Source: Aquibacillus rhizosphaerae (GTDB lineage Bacteria > Bacillota > Bacilli > Bacillales > Amphibacillaceae). Taken from it: a stretch of 64,000 bases of DNA. A model generated the notes under the pieces. It did no database searches. It had not been told where the DNA came from and saw only the letters and a program-made list of their open reading frames with translations. Position 1 is the first letter of the stretch. Each line of letters opens with the position of its first letter. Below are positions 35,696-46,120 of this stretch, one piece after another. The stretch lies in NCBI RefSeq assembly GCF_030282825.1, contig NZ_JASTZU010000021.1, forward strand, positions 62,001 through 126,000, written 5' to 3'. The translations under genes and the position numbers were made by a program.

Positions 35696-35724
35696 TTGTA
35701 TCGAATCGGAAAGGGAGATGAGTA

Positions 35725-35994
35725 ATGAGTGGAGAATTTGTTATATCTTTAGCTGAACAAGGAATTACTACTGTACTACTTGTTACTGGTCCTTTGCTTA
35801 TACTGGCATTAGTGGTTGGGTTAATTGTCAGTATTTTTCAGGCCACTACCCAAATACAAGAACAAACCCTTGCTTTTGTTCCAAAAATAGTAGCCGTATT
35901 AGTAGGACTTATATTTTTTGGACCGTGGATGCTGTCGAGAATGGTAGAATTTGCCGCAAATATATTCCAAAATCTTAATCAGTTTGTAGGGTAA
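35725..35994 (+). CDS. fliQ: Flagellar export gate protein FliQ
   Basis: An 89-residue protein with two hydrophobic helices (about 13-38 and 52-75) and the conserved segment SIFQATTQIQEQTLAFVPKI. Forms the lateral part of the FliPQR gate. GGGAGATGAG precedes ATG. Four bases separate it from fliR. Confidence 0.97.
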   Translation: MSGEFVISLAEQGITTVLLVTGPLLILALVVGLIVSIFQATTQIQEQTLAFVPKIVAVLVGLIFFGPWMLSRMVEFAANIFQNLNQFVG

Positions 35995-35998
35995 TGAA

Positions 35999-36778
35999 AT
36001 GCTAGAGTCTATAAACTTAAATGCTGTTCCTGGGTTTCTATTAATACTCGTACGCGTTACCTCTTTCTTTGTAACAATGCCCATTTTTTCTTATCGGAAT
36101 GTACCTACTCAGTTTAAGATTGGTATTGGTTTTTTCTTAGCATGGATTATGTTTTATACATTAACAATTCCAGAAATTCCAATTGATAGCACTTATATAT
36201 TATTAATTTTAAAAGAAGCGGTTGTTGGTTTGGCAATTGGTCTAATTGCATTTATTATTTTATCTGCCATTCAAATTGCCGGTGGTTTTATAGATTTTCA
36301 GATGGGTTTTGCTATAGCCAATGTAGTCGATCCACAAACAGGAGCACAAACTCCATTAATGGGTCAATATTTTTATACGATTGCATTACTGTTCCTCTTA
36401 ACCGTTGATGGACATCATTTATTAATAAATGGGATTTTTTATAGTTATGAAGCAATTCCGATTGATCAGATGATTGACTTTACTAACGAAAATATTGCTT
36501 ATTTAGTCATTCAAACATTTAATGATATGTTTATCATTGCATTTCAGATGGCTATTCCTGTAGTTGGTTGTTTGTTTTTGGTGGATGTTGCCTTGGGGAT
36601 TATAGCTAGAACAGTACCCCAGTTAAACGTGTTTGTTGTCGGTTTACCATTGAAGATTTTTGTTGGACTTTTTATTCTAACAATCTTTATCAGTTTCTAC
36701 ATCATGCTTATAAAAAATCTTTTTGAATTGTTACTGGAAACGACACAAGCGTTAATGCGTTTATTCGGAGGTGCTTAG
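35999..36778 (+). CDS. fliR: Flagellar export gate protein FliR
   Basis: A 259-residue integral membrane protein with about six hydrophobic segments; IGFFLAWIMFYTL, QIAGGFIDFQMGFAIANVVD and PVVGCLFLVDVALGIIART are family landmarks. One copy caps the FliP5Q4R gate. Immediately followed by flhB with no spacing. Confidence 0.97.
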   Translation: MLESINLNAVPGFLLILVRVTSFFVTMPIFSYRNVPTQFKIGIGFFLAWIMFYTLTIPEIPIDSTYILLILKEAVVGLAIGLIAFIILSAIQIAGGFIDFQMGFAIANVVDPQTGAQTPLMGQYFYTIALLFLLTVDGHHLLINGIFYSYEAIPIDQMIDFTNENIAYLVIQTFNDMFIIAFQMAIPVVGCLFLVDVALGIIARTVPQLNVFVVGLPLKIFVGLFILTIFISFYIMLIKNLFELLLETTQALMRLFGGA

Positions 36779-37858
36779 ATGAAATTGTATTTAGATCTAC
36801 AATATTTTGCAGGTGAAAAGACAGAAAAAGCAACTCCGAAAAAAAGGCAAGATTCGCGTAAAAAGGGCCAGGTTGCTAAAAGCCAAGATGTTAATACAGC
36901 TATATTATTATTTTTTGTATTTATTATATTTATAGTTATTGGAAGTAATTTAAAAAACTCAATGATGACCCTATATGAAAAATTTTTCACTGAGTACATC
37001 AAGTTACCTGTTACTGAAAACAGTTTACACGACGTATTAATTGAAGCTTCTATCGAGATGGCAAAAACGCTTGCTCCTATTATGGCGATAGCCATCGTGG
37101 CAGGACTAGCATCCAATTTCTTGCAAATAGGATTTTTATTTACGACAAAACCATTAGAAATGAAGTTAAATAAATTAGATCCTATCCAAGGTGCAAAACG
37201 AATTTTTTCTGCTAGAGCCCTCGTAGAGCTCGTCAAGTCATTACTGAAAATTACAGTTGTAGGTACGATCACCTTTGCCATCTTGTGGATGAATAAAGGT
37301 GAAATGATGATGTTAGCTGCAAAAGATGTAAATAGTGCATTAGCCTTTTTTGGCAATATGACTATTACCATGGGAATAGCAGCTTCCATAGCATTACTGA
37401 TAATTTCAGTCATTGATTATACCTATCAAAGGTATGATTATGAAAAGAACATCAAAATGTCCAAAAATGATATAAAAGATGAATATAAAAATATAGAAGG
37501 TAATCCACTGATTAAATCAAAAATTAAAGAAAAACAACGTCAGATGGCAATGAGAAGAATGATGAGTGAAATTCCTCAAGCAGATGTCGTTATTACAAAT
37601 CCTACACACTATGCTATTGCGATAAAGTACAACGAAAATAAAGCTGATGCTCCATATGTTGTTGCTAAAGGTGTCGATTTTGTGGCTTTTCGGATAAGAG
37701 AAATTGCTAAAGCAAACAATGTTACATTAGTGGAAAATCGACCTTTAGCAAGAGCATTGTATGATCAAATTGAGATCAATGAAGTCATCAATGAGGACTT
37801 CTTTCAAGCTGTTGCAGAAATTCTGGCTTATGTTTACCAGTTGAAAAGAAAAGCTTAG
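36779..37858 (+). CDS. flhB: Flagellar export switch protein FlhB
   Basis: FlhB has four membrane helices (roughly residues 38-210) and a cytoplasmic domain cleaved at NPTH to change substrate specificity from rod/hook to filament. The 359-residue protein begins with EKTEKATPKKRQDSRKKGQV and contains VVITNPTHYAIAIKYN near residue 270. Its tail (ADAPYVVAKGVDF, VAEILAYVYQL) is the template that YlqH in this window resembles. Confidence 0.97.
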   Translation: MKLYLDLQYFAGEKTEKATPKKRQDSRKKGQVAKSQDVNTAILLFFVFIIFIVIGSNLKNSMMTLYEKFFTEYIKLPVTENSLHDVLIEASIEMAKTLAPIMAIAIVAGLASNFLQIGFLFTTKPLEMKLNKLDPIQGAKRIFSARALVELVKSLLKITVVGTITFAILWMNKGEMMMLAAKDVNSALAFFGNMTITMGIAASIALLIISVIDYTYQRYDYEKNIKMSKNDIKDEYKNIEGNPLIKSKIKEKQRQMAMRRMMSEIPQADVVITNPTHYAIAIKYNENKADAPYVVAKGVDFVAFRIREIAKANNVTLVENRPLARALYDQIEINEVINEDFFQAVAEILAYVYQLKRKA

Positions 37859-37881
37859 CGTGTAATTAAGGAGCGGGAATA

Positions 37882-39915
37882 ATGAAATTAAAAGACTTAT
37901 CTGTCTTACTAGGTGTTATATTGATTATCGTTATGTTAGTTATTCCTTTACCAGGATGGCTATTAAGTGTGCTTATTTTAATGAACATCTCATTAGCACT
38001 TATTGTTATTTTAGTATCCATGAATACAAGTGAACCTTTACAGTTTTCTGTGTTCCCCTCTTTACTATTGTTACTAACATTATTTCGACTGGGTTTAAAT
38101 GTATCAACAACTCGATCTATTTTATCAGAAGCTGAAGCCGGCGGAGTGGTAGAAACGTTTGGTACATTTGTTATTGGAGATAACCCTCTAGTTGGTTTTG
38201 TAGTCTTTACAATTCTTGTTATTATACAATTTTTAGTTATTACAAAGGGTAGTGAGCGAGTATCGGAAGTGGCTGCCCGTTTTACTTTAGACGCTATGCC
38301 TGGTAAACAGATGAGTATAGATGCAGATCTTAACGCTGGTATGATTAATGAACATCAAGCAAAAGAACGAAGATCAAAAATAGAAAATGAAGCAGATTTT
38401 TATGGAGCAATGGATGGTGCTAGTAAATTTGTTAAAGGTGACGCTATTGCTGGTATTATTATCGTTCTTATTAATATCGTATTTGGTTTAATTATCGGAA
38501 TGATGCAAATGGGACTGAGTTTTGGGGAAGCTATAACAACATATATGCAATTAACTGTAGGGGATGGATTAGTAAGTCAAATACCAGCACTTCTAATCTC
38601 AACTGCTACAGGGATAGTTGTTACGCGTGTTGCGTCTGAAGGTAATCTAGGAACAGACGTAACTACACAGTTGTTTAGATATCCTACTTTGTTATATATT
38701 GCTGCTGGAACTATATTCTTGTTAGGACTTACACCAATTAACTTTATGCTAACGACATCGATTGCATTAGTTTTGGGCTTTGGTGGATATTGGTTGTCTA
38801 AACCGGTTAAGGAACCTGATATAAATCAGGATGCAGAAGATGAACAAGTAGAATCAGATCAAATGAAGGCTCCGGAAAATGTAGTTGGCTTATTAAGTAT
38901 GGATCCAATTGAATTTGAATTTGGATATGCATTAATTCCCTTGGCTGACACAAACCAAGGTGGAGATTTACTAGATAGAATTGTCATGATACGTAGGCAA
39001 TTAGCAATTGAACTTGGTTTAGTAATACCGGTAGTAAGAATAAGAGATAATATACAGTTAAACCCGAATGAATACTGTCTTAAAATAAAAGGGAATGAAG
39101 TAGCTAAAGGTGAAATATTACTTGACCATTATTTAGCAATGAGTCCTGGTATGGAAGACGATGAGATTGATGGGATTGATACAACAGAACCAGCATTTGG
39201 TTTACCCGCAAAATGGATAAGTGAAGAAAATAAAGACGAAGCTGAGTTATCTGGATACACCGTAGTTGACCCGCCATCAGTTGTATCTACACACATTACT
39301 GAAGTAATCAAGAGCCACGCACACATGTTATTAGGGCGACAAGAAACAAAGCAACTAATTGATCACTTAAAGGAAACTTATCCTATTTTAGTTGAGGAAG
39401 TTACACCAGAACCTTTAGCAACTGGAGATATACAGAAAGTTTTAGCAAAACTACTTAGGGAAGGTGTTTCAATCCGAAACTTACCGATTATTTTCGAGAC
39501 ACTTGCTGATTTTGGTAAAATGACTAATGATACAGACTTACTAACAGAGTATGCGCGTCAAGCATTGGCAACCCAAATAACCAAACAATATGTTCAACAA
39601 GATAATTCCCTTAAAGTCATTACAGTAGCGAATGAGGTGGAAAGAATCATTGCCGAACATATTCAGCAAACAGAACACGGAAGTTACCTGTCCCTTGATC
39701 CTGATTCACAACAATTAATTATACGTTCTGTAACAGAAAAAGTTGAACAGTTATCGCTACAAGAGGAAACACCAATTATATTGTGTTCACCAACAATCCG
39801 AATGTATATAAAACAGTTACTAGAGCGTTTTTTCCCACAAGTGGTTGTTCTATCATATAACGAACTGGAACCAAATCTAGAAGTACAAAGCGTTGGGGTG
39901 GTGAATGTTGCATGA
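37882..39915 (+). CDS. flhA: Flagellar export gate protein FlhA
   Basis: FlhA is the large nonameric export gate and chaperone-docking protein. 677 residues: about eight membrane helices (1-310) with the FHIPEP-family cytoplasmic loop RFTLDAMPGKQMSIDADLNA (about 134-153), an acidic linker (near 313-335) and the C-terminal cytoplasmic domain. Ends ATGA-overlapping the flhF start. Confidence 0.98.
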   Translation: MKLKDLSVLLGVILIIVMLVIPLPGWLLSVLILMNISLALIVILVSMNTSEPLQFSVFPSLLLLLTLFRLGLNVSTTRSILSEAEAGGVVETFGTFVIGDNPLVGFVVFTILVIIQFLVITKGSERVSEVAARFTLDAMPGKQMSIDADLNAGMINEHQAKERRSKIENEADFYGAMDGASKFVKGDAIAGIIIVLINIVFGLIIGMMQMGLSFGEAITTYMQLTVGDGLVSQIPALLISTATGIVVTRVASEGNLGTDVTTQLFRYPTLLYIAAGTIFLLGLTPINFMLTTSIALVLGFGGYWLSKPVKEPDINQDAEDEQVESDQMKAPENVVGLLSMDPIEFEFGYALIPLADTNQGGDLLDRIVMIRRQLAIELGLVIPVVRIRDNIQLNPNEYCLKIKGNEVAKGEILLDHYLAMSPGMEDDEIDGIDTTEPAFGLPAKWISEENKDEAELSGYTVVDPPSVVSTHITEVIKSHAHMLLGRQETKQLIDHLKETYPILVEEVTPEPLATGDIQKVLAKLLREGVSIRNLPIIFETLADFGKMTNDTDLLTEYARQALATQITKQYVQQDNSLKVITVANEVERIIAEHIQQTEHGSYLSLDPDSQQLIIRSVTEKVEQLSLQEETPIILCSPTIRMYIKQLLERFFPQVVVLSYNELEPNLEVQSVGVVNVA

Positions 39916-41036
39916 AGGTAAAAAAAATAATTGCGCCTACGATGCCAGAAGCAATGATGAAAGTGCGTAAAGAACTTGGATCGGATGCAGTAATTTTAAA
40001 TTCTAAAGAGATTCAACAGGGTGGTTTTTTAGGTCTTTTTAAAAAAAAGAATATTGAGGTTATTGCTGCACTAGATCCACAGCCAAAACCGCAAAAACGA
40101 GAAAGTATTCAAAATAAAGAAGTGAAAATTAAACATCCTGTTCTATTTGAAGAAAAACGTGATCAAAATCAAACAGAAGTGATTAATGAAGTAAGAGAGT
40201 TAAGGAAATGGATAGAAAAGAATGCTTCAGTGCAGGAAACTATATTTCCACCAGTATATCAAGCAGCGTTTGATTTGCTGGTGGAAAAAGAGGTTAAGGT
40301 TGAACTCGCTAAGGATTTGGTTAAAGCTGTACTGGAAGAAAATAAAGATAAAGAAATTACTTATGAGCAAGTAAAAAAACAACTTAGCTTAGGCATTGCT
40401 AGCAGGTTACATTCTTCTGATTTTAGTGGAATTGACTATCGCAAAAAATTTGTTCATTTGGTAGGTCCAACTGGGGTTGGTAAAACAACAACCATTGCAA
40501 AAATTGCCGCAAATAGTATGTTGAAAGATGGGAAGAAAGTCGCCTTAATCACTACTGACACTTACCGTATTGCAGCTATTGAACAACTTAAGACTTACTC
40601 TAAGATATTAGATATACCATTAGAAATTGCTTATACAATTGATGATTATCGGAAGGCAAGAGAAAAGTTTAATGAATATGATCTAGTACTCGTTGATACT
40701 GCTGGTAGAAATTTCAGAGATTCCAAATACATTAAGGAACTTGGTAAAGTAGTTGACCTTAACCACGACCTTGATACGTATCTAGTACTTTCATTAACAA
40801 CTAAATCAAGTGATCTTGAAGATATTTATCGTCAATTTGAGAACATTCCGATAAAGCAGCTAATATTCACAAAAAAAGATGAAACCAACACTTACGGTTC
40901 AATCCTCAACTTGTCACTAACCAATGAAATAGGAATCGCATATATTACGAATGGTCAAGATGTCCCAGATGATATCAAAGGCTCATCTGTTCAAGAAATT
41001 TGTGAAATGATAGTTGGTGTAAGTGCAGATGAGTGA
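39912..41036 (+). CDS. flhF: Flagellar placement GTPase FlhF
   Basis: SRP-type GTPase that defines flagellar position and number. 374 residues: basic N-terminal B domain, N domain, and G domain with P-loop [10 protein letters not shown] near residue 185, TTDTYRIAAIEQLKTY and VDTAGRNFRD near 259. The KKDE in place of TKLDG is seen at 321. Overlaps flhA (ATGA) and flhG by 8 bases. Confidence 0.97.
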   Translation: MKVKKIIAPTMPEAMMKVRKELGSDAVILNSKEIQQGGFLGLFKKKNIEVIAALDPQPKPQKRESIQNKEVKIKHPVLFEEKRDQNQTEVINEVRELRKWIEKNASVQETIFPPVYQAAFDLLVEKEVKVELAKDLVKAVLEENKDKEITYEQVKKQLSLGIASRLHSSDFSGIDYRKKFVHLVGPTGVGKTTTIAKIAANSMLKDGKKVALITTDTYRIAAIEQLKTYSKILDIPLEIAYTIDDYRKAREKFNEYDLVLVDTAGRNFRDSKYIKELGKVVDLNHDLDTYLVLSLTTKSSDLEDIYRQFENIPIKQLIFTKKDETNTYGSILNLSLTNEIGIAYITNGQDVPDDIKGSSVQEICEMIVGVSADE

Positions 41037-41892
41037 TCAGGCTGCTAATTTACGACGGAAGATTGAACAATTAAAAGGGAATAAGCAAGCTAAAACAATC
41101 GCTATAATAAGTGGAAAAGGTGGAGTTGGTAAGTCTAACTTTGCACTTAACTTTTCAATCGGATTATCCGACCAAGAGAAAAAAGTATTAATATTTGATT
41201 TAGATATAGGTATGGGGAATATTGACATTTTATCAGGGTTGAGCCCAAGACAATCTATTGTAAATATGTTTGCTCACAATTTGTCGATTCATGATATTAT
41301 AGAGACAGGACCAAATGCTGTATCTTACATTGCAGCCGGATCTGGTCTATCAGAAATTTTTACAATGGACGAACAAAAATTCAACTTTTTTCTCAATCAA
41401 TTAGATGAATTAATGACTAGTTATGATTACATTATATTTGACATGGGTGCTGGTGTATCCAATGGAAGCATTTATTTCATGCTTGCTGCAGATGAATGTA
41501 TTGTTGTAACCACTACTGAACCGACATCTTTAACAGATGCATACGCAATTATTAAGCATGTCACTAGTCAAAATTATCAACTACCGATGTTTTTAGTTGT
41601 CAATCGAGCCCATTCAAGTAAAAGTGGTCAGGAAACTATTAATCGTTTACAACAGGTTGTTAGACGGTTTTTAGAAAGAGAGTTAATGCCGATTGGAATT
41701 ATTCCAGAAGATAAAACAGTGTTTAAAGCAGTAAGTAGTCAAACACCTTTTATGCTCTATGATCCGGATGCACGCGTTAGCCTTGTTATGAAGCAAATAG
41801 TTAAACAATATGTAAGCGAAAAAATCAATATTGAGAAAAAGACACCATTTTCTTTCATAAAGAGGCTAAAACAGATTATTACAGAAAGGTAG
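41029..41892 (+). CDS. flhG: Flagellar number regulator FlhG (YlxH), MinD-like ATPase
   Basis: FlhG is a ParA/MinD ATPase that stimulates FlhF GTPase and limits flagellar number. 287 residues: activating N-terminal motif DQAANLRRKIEQLK (3-16), deviant Walker A SGKGGVGKSN (about 29-38), DLDIGMGNIDIL, and a C-terminal amphipathic membrane helix (FSFIKRLKQII). Start ATG 41029 overlaps flhF; a GTG two codons earlier is less likely. Confidence 0.96.
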   Translation: MSDQAANLRRKIEQLKGNKQAKTIAIISGKGGVGKSNFALNFSIGLSDQEKKVLIFDLDIGMGNIDILSGLSPRQSIVNMFAHNLSIHDIIETGPNAVSYIAAGSGLSEIFTMDEQKFNFFLNQLDELMTSYDYIIFDMGAGVSNGSIYFMLAADECIVVTTTEPTSLTDAYAIIKHVTSQNYQLPMFLVVNRAHSSKSGQETINRLQQVVRRFLERELMPIGIIPEDKTVFKAVSSQTPFMLYDPDARVSLVMKQIVKQYVSEKINIEKKTPFSFIKRLKQIITER

Positions 41893-41898
41893 ACTAGC

Positions 41899-42975
41899 AT
41901 GAAGACGATAAAAGTTTTAGTTGTAGATGACTCTGCATTTATGCGAAAAATGATTTCAGATATTGTAAATTCAGATCCAAACATTACAGTGGTGGGTACA
42001 GCAAGAAATGGAAGTGATGCATTAGAAAAAGTTGCTGATTTGCAACCAGATGTCATTACTTTAGACGTAGAAATGCCAATAATGGATGGTATTTCTACGT
42101 TGAAACAATTAATGAAAACAAATCCTATTCCAGTTATCATGTTATCAAGTTTAACTAAAGAAGGTACGGATAAGACCGTACAATCGATGGCACTTGGAGC
42201 TGTTGATTTTATTGCAAAACCTTCAGGGTCTATCTCTTTAGATATAAAAAAGGTGGAAAAAGAGATTGTTTCTAAAGTACTTGGTGCAGCCAAATCCCAA
42301 GTACATAAAATTACTAACGATTTTAAGGTTGAGACTCCTGTCAGGACGATGATTCAGAATCCAGAAAAATTTTCTGATAACTTGTTAGTTGCCATTGGTA
42401 CTTCTACAGGCGGTCCAAGAGCGTTACAACAAGTAATTACGAGATTACCTAAAGACTTTCCTGCGCCAGTTGTCATTGTGCAACATATGCCAAAAGGTTT
42501 TACAAAATCATTAGCACAAAGGTTGAATACACTATCCGCAATCCAGGTAAAAGAAGCAGAAAATGGAGAGGTAATACAAAAGGGCACTGCTTATATTGCA
42601 CCAGGTGGTTTTCATTTTAGGGTAATAAAAAAAGGCGCTTCCTTAATTGCTCAAGTCACTAAAGAGGAACCTAGAAATGGTCATCAACCATCAGTAGACG
42701 TTCTGTTTGAATCCCTTGCCTATTTGAAGTTGTATCATGTTTATACAGTAATAATGACCGGAATGGGAGCAGATGGCGCTAAAGGCTTAACTTATTTAAA
42801 AAATGAAAAACCAGAATCCATAACAATCTCTGAATCTAAGAACACGGCTGTCGTATATGGAATGCCCCAAGCAGCAGAAAAAACAAATTTAGTAGATTAC
42901 GTTTTAGATTTACCTGAAATAAGTAATGAGCTAATTAACCAAATAAAAGCCAGAGGTGATAAGACATGGAAATGA
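41899..42975 (+). CDS. cheB: Chemotaxis methylesterase CheB
   Basis: CheB-P removes methyl groups from receptors and deamidates glutamines. 358 residues: receiver domain with Asp56 in VITLDVEMPIMDG, linker (140-155), and methylesterase triad Ser169 (GTSTGG), His196 (QHMPKG), Asp292 (GMGADG). The last 10 bases overlap cheA. Confidence 0.97.
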   Translation: MKTIKVLVVDDSAFMRKMISDIVNSDPNITVVGTARNGSDALEKVADLQPDVITLDVEMPIMDGISTLKQLMKTNPIPVIMLSSLTKEGTDKTVQSMALGAVDFIAKPSGSISLDIKKVEKEIVSKVLGAAKSQVHKITNDFKVETPVRTMIQNPEKFSDNLLVAIGTSTGGPRALQQVITRLPKDFPAPVVIVQHMPKGFTKSLAQRLNTLSAIQVKEAENGEVIQKGTAYIAPGGFHFRVIKKGASLIAQVTKEEPRNGHQPSVDVLFESLAYLKLYHVYTVIMTGMGADGAKGLTYLKNEKPESITISESKNTAVVYGMPQAAEKTNLVDYVLDLPEISNELINQIKARGDKTWK

Positions 42976-44993
42976 ATGAGTATCTAGAGGTGTTTATCGA
43001 AGAGAGCAAGGAACATATTCAATCATTGAATGATAATTTACTTGTTTTAGAGAAGGACCCGACTAACATAAATACAGTGAATGAAATATTCCGCTCTGCC
43101 CATACATTAAAAGGGATGTCTGCAACAATGGGATATCAAGATACGGCTAATCTTACACATCAAATGGAAAATGTTCTAGATGCTGTTCGTAATCAGAAGT
43201 TAGTTATGAATTCGGAAATCTTAGATGTTGTGTTAGAAGCTGTAGATTACCTAGAGGCGATGGTAATGGATATAGCAGGTGGTGGTGATGGAAAAAGAGA
43301 TGTTGAAGGATTAGTTAAGCAGTTAGAGGCAATTGAAAATGGTGAAGCAGTGGCTGTAAACTCTGATTCAAAGACAAATACAAGTGTTTCTAATAATAGC
43401 TCTTTTGATCAGTTAGATCAATTTGAAATAACTGTTTTACAAGAGTCTGAAGAAAAAGGATATCATAATTTAGAAGTAAACGTTAAATTACAAGATGCCT
43501 GTCTGTTAAAAGCTGCACGAGTATATATGGTGTTTGAGATTTTGGAACAGATTGGTGAAGTGATTAAGTCACAACCAAGTGTACCTGAATTAGAAGAAGA
43601 AAAATTCGATTTGGAATTCACTGTGCTATTAGTTACACAAGAAAGTACAGAAAATGTTGAAAAAAGAATTATGAAAGTCTCAGAGATTGACAAAGTAACT
43701 ATAAAACCTTTTAACGTAGAAGGTGGATATTCTAAAAATCAATCGGATCAACCCCAACCCGAGCAAGATGGACAAGTTAATAACGACAAAGTAGCGGCTA
43801 AAGAACAAACAACAAATAACCAAACTACAACTAAGGCTGCAGTAAATAATAAAACAATTCGTGTAAATATCGAACGGCTCGACGGTCTTATGAATTTATT
43901 TGAAGAACTAGTTATTGACCGAGGACGTTTGGAGCAAATCTCTGATAATTTAAAACATGCTGAATTACAAGAGACTGTTGAACGTATGACAAGAATTTCA
44001 GGAGACTTGCAGACGATTATACTTAATATGAGAATGGTACCTATTGAACAGGTATTTAATAGATTTCCAAGAATGGTTCGACAACTTGCAAAAGACTTAG
44101 GTAAACAAATTAATTTAGAAGTTATAGGCGCTGATACAGAGTTAGACCGGACTGTTATCGATGAAATTGGTGATCCTTTAGTTCATTTGATTCGTAATGC
44201 ACTAGATCATGGTGTTGAATCACCGGATAAACGTTTAGAAAAAGGTAAACCTGCTGAAGGAAATTTACAACTAAAGGCATACCACAGTGGAAACCATGTA
44301 TTTATTGAAATATCAGATGATGGTGCTGGTATTAATCGGGATAAAGTAACAAATAAAGCTATCTCCAATGGGGTTATTACAAATGAACAAGCAGAAGTGC
44401 TTACGGATTCACAAGTGTTTCAGTTAATTATGGAAAGTGGTTTTTCAACTGCTGACACTATCTCAGATGTTTCGGGGCGTGGTGTTGGATTAGATGTTGT
44501 TAAAAATACAATAGAGTCTCTTGGGGGAAGTATAACAATAGAGTCTGAGGCTGGAAAAGGTTCTGTATTCTCTATTCAACTTCCATTAACATTATCGATT
44601 ATTTCTGTACTTCTTGTTGAGGTAGAAAAAGAAAAATATGCTGTACCACTCTCTTCTATCATAGAGACAGCTATTGTTAATAAGTCAGAAATATTAAGTG
44701 CTCATAATAAAAAAGTAATTGATTTTAGAGGTAAGGTAGTTCCACTAATTTCATTAAAACAAGTGTTTGACGTGCCTTCATCCTCTGACGAAGATGAATT
44801 TTATTCCATTGTCATCATCCGTAAAGGCGATAAGATGGCCGGGTTAATTGTTGACACATTTATCGGTCAGCAAGAGGTGGTTCTAAAATCACTTGGAGAT
44901 TATCTAACAGATGTATTTGCAATATCGGGAGCGACTATTTTAGGTGACGGACAGGTAGCTTTAATAATTGATACCAATTCATTAATAAAGTAG
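42966..44993 (+). CDS. cheA: Chemotaxis histidine kinase CheA
   Basis: Central chemotaxis kinase, 675 residues. P1 with phosphorylated His46 (FRSAHTLKGMSATMGY), P2 CheY-binding domain (about 155-255), Gln/Thr/Asn-rich linker (260-295), dimerisation P3 (RLDGLMNLFEELVIDRGRL), P4 ATPase with HLIRNALDHGVE, DDGAGIN and GRGVGLDVV, and P5 CheW-like domain (from about 540). Starts MEMNEYLEVFIEESKEH; an internal ATG two codons in is an alternative. Confidence 0.98.
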   Translation: MEMNEYLEVFIEESKEHIQSLNDNLLVLEKDPTNINTVNEIFRSAHTLKGMSATMGYQDTANLTHQMENVLDAVRNQKLVMNSEILDVVLEAVDYLEAMVMDIAGGGDGKRDVEGLVKQLEAIENGEAVAVNSDSKTNTSVSNNSSFDQLDQFEITVLQESEEKGYHNLEVNVKLQDACLLKAARVYMVFEILEQIGEVIKSQPSVPELEEEKFDLEFTVLLVTQESTENVEKRIMKVSEIDKVTIKPFNVEGGYSKNQSDQPQPEQDGQVNNDKVAAKEQTTNNQTTTKAAVNNKTIRVNIERLDGLMNLFEELVIDRGRLEQISDNLKHAELQETVERMTRISGDLQTIILNMRMVPIEQVFNRFPRMVRQLAKDLGKQINLEVIGADTELDRTVIDEIGDPLVHLIRNALDHGVESPDKRLEKGKPAEGNLQLKAYHSGNHVFIEISDDGAGINRDKVTNKAISNGVITNEQAEVLTDSQVFQLIMESGFSTADTISDVSGRGVGLDVVKNTIESLGGSITIESEAGKGSVFSIQLPLTLSIISVLLVEVEKEKYAVPLSSIIETAIVNKSEILSAHNKKVIDFRGKVVPLISLKQVFDVPSSSDEDEFYSIVIIRKGDKMAGLIVDTFIGQQEVVLKSLGDYLTDVFAISGATILGDGQVALIIDTNSLIK

Positions 44994-45006
44994 AGGAGAG
45001 TTTGCT

Positions 45007-45477
45007 ATGACAGAAGGAAACGAGCAAGAGATAAAGGCTATTGTTTTTCAATTAAGAGAAGAAGAGTATGCTGTATCTGTTACCCAAGTTAGAGGGATAG
45101 AACGCGTAGAACATATTACTAGAGTGCCGCAAACTGCTAGTTTTGTTAAAGGAGTTATTAATTTAAGAGGAGTAATAACTCCAATTATCGATTTAAAGAA
45201 ACGTTTTAGTATGGAAGCAACGGAGTTTACAGACAGTACAAGAATCATCATCGTTTACATTGACGGTATGGAAGTTGGGCTAATTGTAGATGCTGCTTAT
45301 GATGTGATTGACATTCCACATGATGCCATTGAACCACCACCAGAAGTGATAGGTACGGTTGATGTTGATTATGTTGATGGAGTAGCGAAGTTAGATTCAC
45401 GTCTACTTATGCTCTTGAACTTAGAAAAGGTCCTTTCTAATAAGGAAATTAAAGATTTTCAAAGTGTGGAAGTGTAA
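45007..45477 (+). CDS. cheW: Chemotaxis coupling protein CheW
   Basis: Scaffold linking receptors to CheA. 156 residues; VFQLREEEYAVSVTQVRGIE, NLRGVITPIIDLKKRF and VGLIVDAAYDVIDI are characteristic of the double-barrel fold. GAGGAGAG precedes ATG. Between cheA and cheC as in B. subtilis. Confidence 0.96.
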   Translation: MTEGNEQEIKAIVFQLREEEYAVSVTQVRGIERVEHITRVPQTASFVKGVINLRGVITPIIDLKKRFSMEATEFTDSTRIIIVYIDGMEVGLIVDAAYDVIDIPHDAIEPPPEVIGTVDVDYVDGVAKLDSRLLMLLNLEKVLSNKEIKDFQSVEV

Positions 45478-45484
45478 AAATAAC

Positions 45485-46120
45485 ATGTCTTTTATGGATA
45501 AGTTAACAAGTTACCAATTAGATATTTTAAAAGAGATAGGTAATATTGGGGCAGGTAATGCCGCTACTGCCCTATCTAAGTTACTAAATAGAAAAGTAGA
45601 TATGAATGTTCCTTCTGTGCGTGTCGTTGATTTCGATGAAATGATGGAGATGGTTGGTGGACCAGAAGTTATCATTGTTTCTGTATTTTTGAGAATTAAT
45701 GGAGAGGCACCTGGAAGTATGTTTTTCGTCCTCTCGCCTGCAGAAGCAGAAGTATTTGTACAACAAATTATAGATGATAAAGAGTTCTCACTAAATAATC
45801 CTCCTTTTGAAGAATTAGGATTATCTGCGTTACATGAAGTAGGAAATATACTAGCGGGATCTTATCTTTCTGCATTATCAGACCTTACTTCTATTAATAT
45901 GCAGCCTTCTGTTCCTTCGCTCAATATGGATATGGCAGGTGCAATATTAATGCAAGGTCTTGTAGAAATATCTCAAGAAAGTGATTATGCGATTATCATT
46001 GATACGAAGATAAACGAGCAAGATAATGAAAACAGAGAAATACAAGGACATTTTTTCCTATTACCAGATCCGGAATCATTTAAAAAAATCTTCACTGCTT
46101 TAGGTGTTAAAGATCAATGA
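45485..46120 (+). CDS. cheC: CheY-P phosphatase CheC
   Basis: CheC dephosphorylates CheY-P and is regulated by CheD in the adaptation system of Bacilli. 211 residues with both phosphatase centres: LKEIGNIGAGNAATALS near residue 14 and ALHEVGNILAGSYLSAL near 117. The start could be ATG 45485 or 45494; neither has a strong Shine-Dalgarno, so coupling with cheW, which ends 8 bp upstream, is likely. Stop overlaps cheD (ATGA). Confidence 0.95.
   Translation: MSFMDKLTSYQLDILKEIGNIGAGNAATALSKLLNRKVDMNVPSVRVVDFDEMMEMVGGPEVIIVSVFLRINGEAPGSMFFVLSPAEAEVFVQQIIDDKEFSLNNPPFEELGLSALHEVGNILAGSYLSALSDLTSINMQPSVPSLNMDMAGAILMQGLVEISQESDYAIIIDTKINEQDNENREIQGHFFLLPDPESFKKIFTALGVKDQ

Noticed and set aside
36775-37413. 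212-codon minus-strand open frame opposite flhB
   Set aside because: Shadow of flhB codon usage; the protein has no family features and there is no ribosome-binding site or promoter on that strand.
41757-42293. 178-codon minus-strand open frame opposite flhG/cheB
   Set aside because: Lies over well-identified receiver-domain codons of cheB; Ser/Ile/Phe-rich antisense composition typical of shadow frames.
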